Part shown: piece after piece, positions 1-11,645 of the stretch
Layout: each line of letters starts with the position of its first letter
Position numbering within the stretch: the first letter of the stretch is position 1
Assembly (NCBI GenBank): GCA_029582155.1
Contig: CM055898.1
Location: forward strand, 29,706,745-29,770,744
DNA length: 64,000 bases
Direction: 5' to 3'
From: Panopea generosa
Taxonomy: Eukaryota; Mollusca; Bivalvia; Adapedonta; Hiatellidae
Made by a program: the position numbers and the translations under genes
Notes under the pieces: model-generated
What the model was told of the DNA's origin: nothing
The model's input: the letters and a program-made list of their open reading frames with translations, nothing else
The model's database searches: none

Positions 1-300
1 CGCCCATCCGTCCAACCAGTAACTTCTGAAATGGTCTGTGAATTTGATTGATTTTTTGTTAGTACCTGTTTAATAAGAAAATACAGATCAAGTTTGATAT
101 TTGTCGACATTGGTCAAAGTTTACAGGAGTTATGGCCCCTTTTCTACTTAAGTTTAAGTTAAAAAAAATTGGTTTCGCATTAATAGTAGAGCATTCATGT
201 CAATGGACACAATAGTTTTCAGCAAAATATGTTTGCAAATATTCTGAAGATATGCCTCAGAGGTCATGGATCTCTTTCAGAAGTATTTCATCAGTACACA
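1..300. repeat. Fragment of a tandem-core ('pearl'-like) element at the window edge
   Basis: The stretch has the layout of the core units seen at 4.4-5.3, 45.5-46.5 and 63.1-64 kb: a 'gtttgatatttg' segment, then 'acaggagttatggcccctttt', then a short AT tail. It begins before the window, so its length is unknown. No coding frame is seen. Confidence 0.4.
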
Positions 301-310
301 TATATGAATA

Positions 311-484
311 CAGTCAAACCTGTCTTAACCAGCCAGTCAAGGGAAGTAGCAAAAGTGGCTTTTTAAGACAGGTTATTTCTTAAAACAAGTTAATTTGTAC
401 TGAAAACATAAAAATGGGACATAGCAAATGTGGCTGCAACAAGTGGCTGCTTAATAGAGGTGACCACTTACACAGGTTTGACTG
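311..484 (+). mobile_element. TA-flanked MITE (Tc1/mariner-like ends), copy 1
   Basis: The 174-bp element opens with CAGTCAAACCTGT and closes with ACAGGTTTGACTG, a near-perfect terminal inverted repeat. A TA dinucleotide lies on each side (309-310 and 485-486). Related copies are at 3837-3960 (reverse, truncated) and 45737-45912. TA target duplication and CAGT termini fit a non-autonomous Tc1/mariner derivative; the superfamily is inference. Confidence 0.7.
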
Positions 485-837
485 TACTTGTAATTTTTGG
501 TGAACATTAATTTTGCGTCGTAATGTTGATTTAGAGTTTGGGTTTTTTTTTTTTTTGTTATCTTCTTTTGAAAAAGTTTTCCAAAATATTATCTGGTGAA
601 TGTGGCACAGTGCTTTCCTGAAGTATAGTCCTGCATTTAACAGCCGGTTATTTTATGATAAACAATAATTTGATATTTGCTCTTACCACTATGTGCATGG
701 ATAGTTCTAATATTTAAGAAGAAAAGATACGTTCACATCTATATTTTTTGTGACAAGTTTTTGTATTGTTAACAGTAAGATACATATCAACTTAGGTGAC
801 ACTGTAACATAACTTGTGTTAAAGGAAATGTGTATGG
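485..837. other. AT-rich spacer, nothing recognised
   Basis: AT-rich sequence with a poly-T run near 541-556. No open frame with coding character, repeat array or RNA structure was noticed. Confidence 0.4.
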
Positions 838-985
838 TGCACATAGTTGAGTGGTAGAACAATGGACCCTAGATTAGAGGGTTGTAGGTCCAGTCTCCTG
901 TCACGGCCATGTGTGGTATCCTTGAGCAAGACACTTCATCCACATATACTTACCATTGGTTTTAACCAGGAGCACTTGGAGCATA
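838..985 (+). mobile_element. tRNA-derived SINE fragment
   Basis: Pol III promoter-like boxes are visible: an A-box-like 'tagttgagtggtagaac' and a B-box-like 'gggttgtaggtccagtc' about 45 bp later. They are followed by 'ccttgagcaagacactt', a segment also seen (reverse) in the copy at 2795-2935. No target duplication was found, so the 3' limit is approximate. Confidence 0.55.
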
Positions 986-1048
986 ATTTGTTGTAAGTCT
1001 TATGAAAATGTTTGACAGTTGTGGCTGCACGGTAGCCAGTAGGCCTGT

Positions 1049-1245
1049 GGGGCGGTAGTGTAATTGGTAGAGTGTTGGCCGCTCACGCCAGAGGTTGTGG
1101 GTTTGATCCCCCTCTCATAAAACAACACTCAGTACTGGTTTTACCCAGGAAGAAGACTCGAGAATGATTCTTATAAGCTGTGAGCTATTAGCTCTGAACT
1201 AACATAAATTGGTGTAAACTAGTAGGCCTGGTGAACTGGAACCAT
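1049..1245 (+). mobile_element. tRNA-derived SINE fragment
   Basis: An A-box-like 'tagtgtaattggtagag' and a B-box-like 'ggttgtgggtttgatccc' are spaced as in a tRNA gene. The flanking arms do not close into an acceptor stem, so this is a SINE head and not a functional tRNA. The body continues through 'ttttacccaggaag'. The end is estimated. Confidence 0.55.
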
Positions 1246-1504
1246 TATAAGCATTGAAAAGCATGGCTATTGTTTCATACAGGGGTATTTATTTGTGGTA
1301 GTTATGTTTTAAAGAATAAATTATGCATATTTTTGCATAATTTATGTTGGTTTGCTTGCAATGTGATTGCATCAGTGTGATTTTGATCTCTACTGGAGTA
1401 CTTATATAAAGATAGTGTAATTGGAATTGACATACTTGTATAAAGATGGTGTATCAAATTTGTAGATCGGAATTAACATTATTAATTTTAACACTTGCCT
1501 GTGT

Positions 1505-1725
1505 GAATAAATTGCTGATAATTGATTCGACTCAGGTTGTCAATCAAAGAAGTCTATCATCCAATTAGCGATCAGTATTGTTTTCAGATCTGCCATTTTC
1601 CTTAGACAAGTGAACAGTATCTAAGTAAACACTTCATTGTATTTCATTGTATTTACTTGGATAAACAATACCATGTGGCCAGTGGGCTGTGCGTTAGTCA
1701 TTCTCGTGTCAGGTAAATTCCCCTT
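1505..1725 (+). repeat. Unnamed dispersed repeat, copy 1
   Basis: Shares an ordered series of blocks with 35945-36145 on the same strand: 'atcagtattg', 'tgccattttccttagacaag', 'gtatttactt', 'acaataccatgtgg' and 'cgtgtcaggt' against diverged counterparts there. No terminal repeats or coding frame are apparent. Family unknown. Confidence 0.45.
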
Positions 1726-2794
1726 TCCTTAGAGTGCTGCTCGCCCTCATTTCAACCTGCTGAATCCTTGATTCATCGGCCACAAGTGCTAGTTCTCATC
1801 TCTTTTAAGCAATGGCATATGGTAGTTGTCCCCTAAATTTTTCAACCACGTTGAAAAACAAATCTACTTTTAGCATTCCTTGTTAATATATACCGGTAAA
1901 CATTTTGATGCAGATGTCTGCAATTTTCACGAACAGAAACTAAATAGGCTTTAATAAAGCAAGATAGTGACTCGGCCTTAATTCTGCATACCCATAATCT
2001 CATCAAATAACCTTGTGTATTTAATCTTACCTTACTGGATATTTATTCTAGATTACCAAAACTAAATTGTATGCTTTTAAAAAGCCCATATGCTTTAATT
2101 ATAGTTTAGACATATTTTTTGACACTACCCAAAAATATATAATAGAAATTAAAAGGTTTATTTTCATATGCATAACTATTTTTAACTAACTTACTTGATA
2201 TCACAATTATAAACATTAAAAAAAGTCTGCATGTATTTTCTTGAATATAACATTATTTAGCATTATAGCAAGTAATATAATTATAGATGAAATTGTATAC
2301 TATATATACTATACATATAATATAATTATATGCATGTAGATACGCTTAAATTTCATCTTTATGCTTATCCACTAACTTACTGATTTGTTGAATTTTTTTT
2401 GTTGTATGTAACTAAATTTAAATTTAAAATGTCGCATTTTATGCCTTCAGTGTATGTGTAATAAAGCTGGCTATGTATATGTTAAACAAATGTTTTGTGT
2501 AAATGATTTGTTAATTACTTGTTATTAGTCAGATAATCTTCAATTTAAAGCTCAAAGTTGTTACATATCATATTTGTTAATCATATATCCCATTACAAGA
2601 TAATTGAATAATTATACATATATATATATGTACATATGTTTATAGTGAATTAAGTAGGATCAAAATCAGCACAGCTAGCTATTGATGTTATTCATTAAAA
2701 TCTTGTAAATTCTGTGTCTGTTATTTGGAAAATATTTATTTTACATTGATTGCAAAACAAACTCAAACTTCTTTTTAGAAAATCATGCTGAAAG
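1726..2794. other. AT-rich spacer, nothing recognised
   Basis: Very AT-rich (notably 2200-2340 and 2590-2640, with TATATA runs). No coding frame, RNA gene or repeat array was recognised. Confidence 0.4.
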
Positions 2795-2935
2795 TCTTCC
2801 TGGGTTAAACTGGTATTGAGCAGATGCTGCTGGTTTAGTGTCTTGCTGAAGGACTCTACACATAGCCGTGGTACAAGAGGGTCGAACCCATGACCCTCAA
2901 TCGTTGATCTACCACTGGATCACATGCTCCATGTT
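2795..2935 (-). mobile_element. tRNA-derived SINE fragment, reverse orientation
   Basis: Read on the minus strand it gives 'gatccagtggtagatcaa' (A-box-like), 'gggtcatgggttcgaccc' (B-box-like, close to GGTTCGANNCC), then 'ccttcagcaagacac', matching the layout of the copy at 838-985. The anticodon arm is not tRNA-like enough for a functional gene. Confidence 0.6.
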
Positions 2936-3085
2936 GTTAGAGTGTCAGAGATTTAATCCCTGCCATGGCCCTGTGTGGTGTTTTACACAGGAATACGATG
3001 TATCTGAGTAGTTGAGGTTATAACAATCGTTCCTGGGCTGGAGATGATACAAAATCTCATCCTGAGTAGTGACGGTTTTTTGTCG
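2936..3085 (+). mobile_element. Decayed SINE fragment abutting the previous one
   Basis: A B-box-like 'cagagatttaatccctgcc' is followed by 'ccctgtgtggtgttttacacagg', similar in order to the body of the SINE at 1049-1245. It adjoins the reverse SINE directly. Limits are approximate. Confidence 0.35.
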
Positions 3086-3836
3086 GCATGATGCTATGCT
3101 AATTTACCTAAAATTACTTAAAATACCTAATTTTTATGAGCAGCATTTTCTATCTGAACTGAAAAAGTCATGAATGGTTCTCTTTTTTGCATTCCAGACA
3201 CATTGAGTAAATATTTAAATTAATTTGATTATCTTATTTGCCATAATTTTTTTGGTGGTTTTACGATGACAACTAATGTATATTCATGTCAGAATATATC
3301 CATGTTTGGTATGTAAGAGTTCCAAGTTTCATTTCAGAGTGACATATATGAGTATTTCTATCGATATTTACAAGAAATTCTTAAACACCGTTTAGCAAAA
3401 TTATTTTTTGTACGATATTTTACTTCATTAAAATAAAATATATTTATTGTTCATGTTTCTATTGGCTTATTAAAATAGAAACAATGTGTTTATAAGCAAA
3501 TGTGTGTCCGCACTGATGGAATATTACAGTATTAACATGCCAAAAACTGGCAAGGCCTACTTGAAATTCACATAATGTCCCATGTTTTATGAGCTCCAAT
3601 AAACAATTAAAGGAGGACATAGATCATAGTAAATGTTATTTACACTTATTTGCAATTTATTATGCAGACCTAGAAAAAGAAGGTGAGGGAAAAATTGTTT
3701 TTATTATATGAATAAAATTGTAACCAAACATCCTGAATATTGTATTTATTTTATCTCCAGACAATGCTGAGCTAATGTTAACAGTTTATGCAGGAATTTA
3801 GTCCAGGCAATGATTACAACAATAAACAGTAAAACC
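3086..3836. other. AT-rich spacer, nothing recognised
   Basis: No coding frame, repeat array or RNA gene was recognised. Confidence 0.4.
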
Positions 3837-3960
3837 TGTGTAAGAGGTCACCTCTATTAAGCAGCCAACTGTCTTAAGCAACCATATTTTCTATTTCGCA
3901 TTTCTATGCTTTCAGTACATGCAGAGATAAAGTGTGTTTAGTACTGGTTAATTGTCTAGT
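3837..3960 (-). mobile_element. TA-flanked MITE, truncated reverse copy
   Basis: 'cagtaaaacctgtgtaagag' and the following ~95 bp match the reverse complement of the element at 45737-45912, including the central 'cctctattaagcagcc' block. The far terminal repeat is not recognisable, so the copy is truncated or decayed. Confidence 0.55.
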
Positions 3961-4335
3961 GGACCCCAAGATACAAAAAACTTTATATTGTGCCGGATGT
4001 ACAAATATATAACACTAGCTGCAAAGCTATTTGCCAGAAACAATTTTGGTTTGATGAAGGAATTACAAGGTTAAGTGAACCTGGTGCCTGGTTCACTATC
4101 CTATTCACCCCACTTTTCAAAAAAAAGATTTGGGGATATTGAAATGACATCCGCATGTCTGCATGCATGAACAAGTATTAAAGTGTCTAGGACTTAGGGT
4201 TAGTAATTTTTTGGAAGGTTGAAAAACATTTAAAAAAAATTAAGTTATTCTTAAAAAAAGCTTCTATGTGGCTAAAATTTGTTGTGTAGCTACGCAAGTT
4301 ATTAACTTGGTGCAAAGAAGCAACTTAAATACCTA

Positions 4336-5275
4336 TTTGTTAGAACACCCATCCCTGTTGTTGTGGACCACAACTTTGCAGACGAAACTCCTCCCACAGT
4401 TTTAACCAGATTCAAATGAAACTTGCTGTACAGCAAATACATGGTTTAAACATATGCTCTGCTCTTTGCATTCAATTTAAATTATTTTTGACTTAGTTAT
4501 GGTCCTTTGTTAATTTAACTTAGATTTCAAGTCATACTTTGGTCGAATAACCTTGCAGACGCACTCCTCCTACAGTTTTAATCTGATTCTAATGAAACTT
4601 GCTGTACAGCAAGTACATGATCTAAACATGTGCCTGTGGTATTAACATCTAGATTAGATTATTTTTGATGGAGTTAATTGAGATATTATGTCCTACTTTG
4701 GACCAACAACTTTTGGACGCAACTCCTCCCGATTCAAATGAAAATTGCTGCAGAGCAAGTACTTGGTCTGAATATGTGCCTGGGATATTAGCATTATGTT
4801 TAAATTATTTTGATGAAGTTACCTTTTTAATATTATTCTTTTAATATGGATTTCAAGTCATACATTGGGCCAACAACCTTGTGGGCACAAATTCAGCAGA
4901 TTTAACCTTATTCAAATGAAACTTACTGTAGAGCAAGTTCATGGTCCCAATATGTGCCTGTGGTATTTGAGTTTCAGTTAAATTATTTTAATTGAGTTAT
5001 GGCCCTTTGTTATTTAAACTTAACATTACACTTTGGAGCAACAGCCATGCGGATGCAACTCCTCCAACAGTTTTAAGCCAACTCAAATCAAACTTGCTGT
5101 ACAGCAGGTACATGGTCTGAACATTACCTTGTGGTCTTGGTGTTCCAATCAGATGAGTTTTACTGAATTCTTCTCCTTTCTTATTTTAACTTAATTTTTA
5201 CATTACACTTTAGACCAAAAACCTTGGGGACATAACTTCTCCCACAGTTTTAAGCTGATTCAAATGAAACTTGTC
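4336..5275 (+). repeat. Six-copy tandem core array (~156-178 bp unit), 'pearl'-like
   Basis: Units carry 'gcagacgcactcctcctacag', 'ttcaaatgaaacttgctgtacag' and 'ttatggtcctttgtta' blocks. The 'actcctcc' landmark recurs near 4388, 4564, 4722, 4880, 5057 and 5234. The layout matches the tandem cores of bivalve 'pearl' elements, a class thought to be non-autonomous Helitron relatives (inference). No coding capacity. Confidence 0.6.
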
Positions 5276-5509
5276 ATTTTGGCATGCCGGATAAGATGAT
5301 TACTAATTGAAACTTCATTATTAACAATTTTTTATAAAGCTAGTTTTGAAAATGAGCAAAAAGTTGTTGTTGTTGTTTGTTGTTTTTTTAAATTTCTATT
5401 GTACTGATAATATATACTATAAGTATCAAAAAAAGTATATATATATTTGATCATGAATATGCAAACTATGATGTTTTTAAACCATTTACAGAAGATAAAT
5501 TTCGTAAAC

Positions 5510-6478
5510 AGAAATAAAAGTAGGGGTCTGCTCACATAATGGGGTATGCACCAAACCTAGCAATGAAAGTAGGGGTCTGCTTACAGTGGGGTATGCAACA
5601 AAACTAGAAATGAAAGTAGGGGTCTGCTCACATAGTTGGGTATGCACCAAAACTATAAATGACAGAAAGAGGTCTGCTCACATAGTGGGGTAGGTACCAA
5701 AACTAGAAATGACAGAAAGGGGTCTGCTCACATAGTGGGGTAGGCACCAAAACTAGAAATGAATTCAGGGGTCTGCTCACATAGTGGGGTTTGCACCAAA
5801 CCTAGAAGTGAAAGTAAGGGTCTGCTCACATAGTACGTAGGCACCAAAACTAGAAATGAAAGTATGGGTTTGCTCACATAGTTAGGTAGGCACCAAAACT
5901 AGAAATGACAGAAAGAGGTCTGCTCACATAGTGGGTTAGGCACCAAAACTAGAAATGACAGAAAGAGGTCTGCTCACATAGTGGGGTAGTTACCAAAACT
6001 AGAAATGAACGCTGAGGTCTGCTCACATAGTGGGGTATGCACCAAACCTAGAAATGAAAGTAGGGGTCTGCTAAAATAGGGGGAAGGCACCAAAACCAGA
6101 AATGAAAGTAGGGGTCTGCACATATAATGGGGTAGGCACAAAAACTAGAAATGAAAGTAGGGGTCTGCACATATAATGGGGTAGGCACAAAAACTAGAAA
6201 TGAAAGTAGGGGTCTGCTCATATAATGGGGTAGGCACCAAAACTAGAAATGAAAGTATGGATCTGCTTATATAATGGGGTAGGCACCAAAACTAGAAATG
6301 AAAGTATGGATCTGCTTATATAATGGGGTAGGCACCAAAACTAGAAATGAAAGTGGGGGTCTGCTCATATAATAGGGTAGGCACCAAAACTATAAATGAA
6401 TGAAATGGTCTGCTCAGATAATGGGGTAGGCACCAAAACTAGAAATGAAAGTAGGGGTCAGCTCACATAGTGGGGTAT
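5510..6478 (+). repeat. 49-bp minisatellite, ~20 copies
   Basis: The unit is roughly 'gaaagtaggggtctgctc' + 'acatagtggggtaggcacc' + 'aaaactagaaat'. The landmark 'taggggtctg' recurs at 5521 and 5570, giving a 49-bp period. Neighbouring units near 6100-6350 are almost identical, which suggests recent local duplication; the first units are more varied. Confidence 0.85.
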
Positions 6479-6632
6479 TCTTATTTCATATTTCTTTCAT
6501 GCAGATATGAAATTTCAGTAGTAGTTTTTAGTTGTAATTGAAAAATAATCATAATGGCCATGTGTCCCTTTTCAAATTGGTATAAATCACCATCCTCTCT
6601 CCATTACACTTTTAACATAACACATTTTAAAG

Positions 6633-6670
<38 letters not shown>

Positions 6671-6769
6671 AATGATTGTAGTTATCCATGTTTATTGAAA
6701 AGAACTATTAAAACTACTATTATTACTTCTCTTAGAGATGCTATGTAAAACATGGACACTGTACCATAA
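6479..6769. other. Spacer with (CT)n microsatellite
   Basis: A (TC)n run occupies about 6632-6668. No gene was recognised in the short open frame that crosses it. Confidence 0.7.
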
Positions 6770-7370
6770 AAAATAAGTGACACAATAAAACAGATTAGAA
6801 ACAATTATTAAAACTCATAAGAGACTACCAAAACACATAAGTAACACTATAAAAATACATTTGATATGATACTAAAACTCGTAAAAGACTATTAGATGTC
6901 CTAAAATACAAATTGTTAGTAATACCAATTTAAACCATATAATACTGCTATAATTTACACTAACAAGCTCAACTGTAGTTTTCTTTGACATATATAATCA
7001 TACCTCCACTATGACATTTTCCGATTAGATTTTGGTCCTATATATGAAAATTCTTTATAACTATCAATTTTATACATTAAATATTTGAGTTCCAATTTTC
7101 AGTTAAAAACAGTATATCATATTCATTTACGAAGTTGAAGGAATCACAGTCTGAATAATTTTGTTTAATTCCCTGTACATTCTACAGTAGGAATTTCAAC
7201 TGTTCCTTTGGTCCATCTTTGGTTATGTGAGTCTATTAAAACACAAAACGGACACCATTTAAACCCAGAAGTAGCTGTATTAAAACATATAAGAGACACT
7301 ATTACACCATTTAAATACAAAAGTTACTATATCAAAACATATCAGAGATATTTTTTAAACACAAAAGGTA
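6770..7370 (+). repeat. Diverged start of the ~66-bp satellite-like array
   Basis: Scattered degenerate units with 'gacaccatttaaa', 'agtaactatatt', 'aacatataagagacact' and 'attaaaacac' blocks, less regular than at 7.68-8.70 kb. The clearest units are at 7230-7370. Confidence 0.5.
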
Positions 7371-7683
7371 CGCATCTAGGAGCTTGTTCATTGGGGCACA
7401 GTAAGGGGAAAACAGTTTTTACAAAGGAATAAGTATGTGAACACAGATTATTCTCAAAATTTGAAAAGAAGTGACAGTTTGAAATCAGGTTAGCGACTTT
7501 GGCCCATTTGGGTCTCTTGTTTTTCTCTTCTCTCCAAACTGTTCTGTCCTTATCATAAACTTTACTTTTAATCATATATCCATAAACTAATATAAATAAA
7601 GAATGTAAATTGTATTTATATATATGAATTTGTAATTGTATATGAATGTATTATGGCAATAAAAATTGAAAAACAAAAAAAAA
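7371..7683 (+). mobile_element. Insertion interrupting the 66-bp array
   Basis: About 310 bp unlike the array separates array units on both sides. Part of it, to about 7520, ends with 'ggcccatttgggtctcttgttt', a small hairpin followed by CTCTTGTT, the same kind of end seen at 31.0, 32.5, 42.0 and 50.2 kb. The right end is A-rich after 'ggcaataaaaattg'. It may be two insertions. Confidence 0.4.
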
Positions 7684-8704
7684 CTGGACATCATTTAAAC
7701 ACTAAAGTAACTATATCAAAACATATAAGAGACATTATTAAAAACACAAAACGGACACCATTTAAACACAGAAGTAACTATATTAAGATATAGATAGAGA
7801 CACTATTAAACACAAAACGGACACCATTTAAAGAGAGAAGTAACTATATTAAAACATAATAGAGACACTTTTAAAACACAAAACATACACCATTTAAACA
7901 CTAAAGTAACTATATTAAGACATATAGGAGATGCTATTACAACATAAAATGGACACCATTTAAACACAGAAGTAACTATATTAAGGCATATAAGAGACAC
8001 TATTAAAATGCACAATGGACACCATTTAAACACAGAAGTAACTATATTTAGACATAAGAGACACTATTAAAACAAATATTGATATCATTTAAACACAGAA
8101 GTTACTATTTTAAAACATATATAGACACTATCAAAACACAAAATTGACATAATTTAAACACAGAAGTAACTATATTAAGGCATATACCGTAAGAGACACT
8201 ATTAAAATGCACAACAGACACCATTTAAACACAGAAGTAACTATATTTAGACATAAGAGACACTATCAAAACAAAAATGGATACCATTTAAACACAGAAG
8301 TAACTATATTAAAACCTATATAGACACTATCAAAACACAAAATTGACATCATTTAAACACATAAGTAACTATATTAAGACATATATGAGACACTTTTAAA
8401 ATGCACAATGGACACCATTTAAACACAGAAGTAACTATATTTAGACATAAGAGACACTTTTAAAATGCACAATGGACACCATTTAAACACACAAGTAACT
8501 ACCGTATATTAAGACATATAAGAGACACTTTTAAAATACAAATGTACACCATTCAATCACAAAAGTAACTATGTTAAAACATATAAGAGGCACTATTAAA
8601 ATACATGTAAGTGATACTATTTAAACACAAAACGGGCACCATTTATATACAGAAGTAACTATATCAAAACACATGAGAAACACTATTAAAACACAATAGG
8701 AGTT
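7676..8704 (+). repeat. ~66-bp tandem array, main block (~15 copies)
   Basis: The consensus is about 'gacaccatttaaacacagaa' + 'gtaactatattaagacatata' + 'agagacactattaaaacac'. The landmark 'acggacacca' at 7751 and 7817 gives a 66-bp step. The array resumes in decayed form at 11430-11640, after the retroelement fossil. Confidence 0.8.
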
Positions 8705-11345
8705 TGTTGGGGAATAAATCAGAATCAAACGTTTGTCGGTAAGTTTAGTTTAATTCCATAGTTTTATTCCCAACATAACTCCTTAAGAGTCCCACAGAGA
8801 TTTTAGAGTTGATTGTTTAATAAGTTAATGGTTAATGTTTACAGACACAACAACAATAACAATATGTCCATATGTTTATATATATATTCTACATCTCAAT
8901 GACTAATAATTAATTAAATTTCATTGCAATATAGTATATTGAATTGGAATCGGCATTGTTGTTTCAGTTTCTTTATTATAAAATTTTGCAAATGTTTTTG
9001 CATTTGTCAAACCTGCTGTTTTAATGATGGTTTCTAAAGGAACCCATTTAAATTTGGTTATGCCGAAAGCCACTGTTCTATTAACGCCGACGGTGCTGTA
9101 CCAATTACAGTATACTTCAAGTTTTTGTTATATAAATATGTCAAGAATTTGTCAAAAGATGCTACATCGGGTTTAATCGGATTAAAGTGTTCCCCAGCTA
9201 TAAACTGAAGCCACCGTTTGATGTATGTGGAGAATTTTTTCTGGTGGACTTTCTCCATGAAGCAAGGATGATGTCTGCAGATTCATTTGATATTCCTTGC
9301 TCTTCCAGGGCACTCCTGACAAGCGAAAATCCCGGCATGTGGTGTAGATTCAAAATAAGTTGTGGCGACGGTAGCAGAAAACAATCCCCGCATACGAGTC
9401 TGAGCAGTTAAGGCCACCAGCACTGTGTCTTCCATATTGGTGTGATAAGTACCACTTCTGCTTGATTCGCTGCAATCTTTTTCAGTATCCTGGTAATCAA
9501 ACAGAAAGGAGGAAACATGTATGAGAATATATTAGACCATTCAATAGTAAGTACCTCAACCGCAAATGGAAGTCTAGCTACATATTCAGTAAGTTAAGCA
9601 TTCAGCCTAGATGCAAATAGGTCAATTTCTAAATTTCCATATTTGTTAACAATCATACTGAACACACCAGAGTCTAAAGCCCATCCAAAGTCATCGTTGA
9701 AATTCCTGGCCAATTTGTCTGCTACACAGTTGAGTTTACCACGTATAAGCGCAGCTTTCCCTGGCAATATACCATGTCCAAATGTCATACGCAATAGCAT
9801 TCAGCTTTTTTGCTACCAAACTTATCAAAATATGCACATGTGGTTGTATTGTTTGTTACAATTCGTAAGTGAATATTGCTCCTGTGTTTACACAAGATAA
9901 TAATGCTAACTGACAAGATTTTAATTCTAGAATGTTTATATGTAAACATTGTTCATCGGCTTACCAAACCCAATTCGTACCTAAGTTTTCTTCAGCAATA
10001 TTCGCGCCCCAACCTCAAAGCGAACTATCGGTGCTGATAATAACATCTGGGTTTTTAATCAACATTGGTTTGTAAGTTAAATCAAGATGTTCTTCCCACC
10101 GTTTCACATGTCTGGTTAGTTCTTCTGTCACTTTCATGAATGAGTCATAATTTCCTTTTTTTCCAATTTAAGTTTATTTCTTTTATATGTCCCAAGGGTT
10201 TGTAATATAGAGGTGCGTATTGAACTCCAGGTTCACAAGCTACCATTTACCCGCTAATTTTGCAAATTTCCGAATTGTTACAAATTGCAAATCCATTAAT
10301 TCATCACACAATTGTTTTATATTTACAATTTTTTCTCCCATTAATCTAACTGTCATAGATTCAGAGTATAACACAAATCCAAAAAATATAATTTGTTTTG
10401 AACGAGTAAACATTGACTTTGAAGGGTGCATTGTGAATCCTAGACTATCCATTAATGAAACTGTCGCCTGTATATTCTCTTAACATTCCTGGTATGTTTG
10501 ACCTTGAAGACACGAGTCGTCTATATAGGCGGTGCTGATGAATCCCCTATACCCCGAAGTGTAGCAAAAATTGGTTTTGAAACTTTCGTTACTTCTCGGG
10601 GCGCAGTCGCCAAGCTCATAACGAGTGACGTGAATTGATATTTTTGTCCTTCAAAAAAGAATCTAAAATATTTTCTATCTCAATGTATTATTGAAATGGA
10701 GAAGTAAGCTTCTGATAGATCCACGGAACCAAAATAGCAGTCTTTTTTCATTAAATGTATTGCTGTTTGTAGGGTTTCCATTTTGAAGTGAATATGTTCA
10801 TTAAATTGTTTGAGGTTTTGGATCACTCGCACCCTCCCATCTCTTTTGGGTCATACAAAGATGTTCGACATAAATTCATTTTTGTCTTCAGTCAGTGGCG
10901 CTTTTTCAATTATCCCACACCCTAAATGTCTATTTATTTCTTCCTTTATTTTGATAAATTCCAGTTCTTTAAATTTTTAATGGGATTAGGTAAAATGTTT
11001 TGTTGAGGAATAGAAGAGATTTCAATCGAGTACCCACAGACAGTTGTTAAAGTCCATTTATCATTTGTAAGTTTACATCAAGCATTTAAATTGCTTTTTG
11101 TTTTCCCAGCTACAAAATTGTCAAGTCGATTTACCAGTTTAAAATTCTGATATTTGGTATTCACATTGGTGTTTTGTTGTCTTTGGGGATTGTGGTTGGT
11201 ACACAATTTCCCCCAAACAGCTTTGCCGCCGAAATGGGCTTGGTGCTGTATACGCCAATGAGTGACTTTATCGCGGGCTGCGGTTTAGTATTTGATCAAC
11301 AAAATTAAAGAATTTTACGCTACAGAGATATGTTATTTAACAGAA
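8705..11345 (-). mobile_element. Broken DIRS-like (tyrosine-recombinase) retroelement fossil
   Basis: Three parts are recognisable on the minus strand, in DIRS order. A reverse transcriptase lies at roughly 10.2-11.0 kb, with 'HFKMETLQTAIH', a palm 'DLSEAYFSI' motif, 'YIDDSC' and a 'GFTMHPSKSMF' segment. An RNase H tail lies at about 9.59-9.80 kb, ending 'EIDLFASRLNA'. The N-terminal SAM-like part of a tyrosine recombinase lies at about 9.06-9.26 kb. The element sits inside the 66-bp array, which continues on both sides. It is heavily decayed, with roughly ten or more breaks, so probably old. Left and right limits are estimated from the array edges. Confidence 0.7.
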
Positions 11346-11645
11346 TATCCACAGTATATTATGTTTGATATAAATGTGCAGTTTTACTGCTAAGATCGAA
11401 AAAATATCGGCGATATAGGTGAGGCCTCATTAAATATGATGTGAAACACAAAACAGATACTATTAGAAATGTAGTATATACAGTTAAAATACATAATATA
11501 TAATATAACTTCACTATTATTTTACATAAAAACACAAATCCACTTAAATCCACAACAAACACAATTAAAGAAAACAAGATACGTTTGAGAACATATTGAG
11601 GTCACTGTTAAAATGCAAAACATACGCTGTTACAACACAATTATA
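11346..11645 (+). repeat. Decayed remainder of the ~66-bp array
   Basis: 'acacaaaacagatactatt', 'acacaaatcc' and 'cactgttaaaatgcaaaac' blocks resemble the array to the left of the retroelement. This is consistent with the retroelement having inserted into the array. Confidence 0.5.

Noticed and set aside
5510-8704. CRISPR-like array
   Set aside because: The repeats are contiguous tandem units without unique spacers, in a eukaryotic genome.
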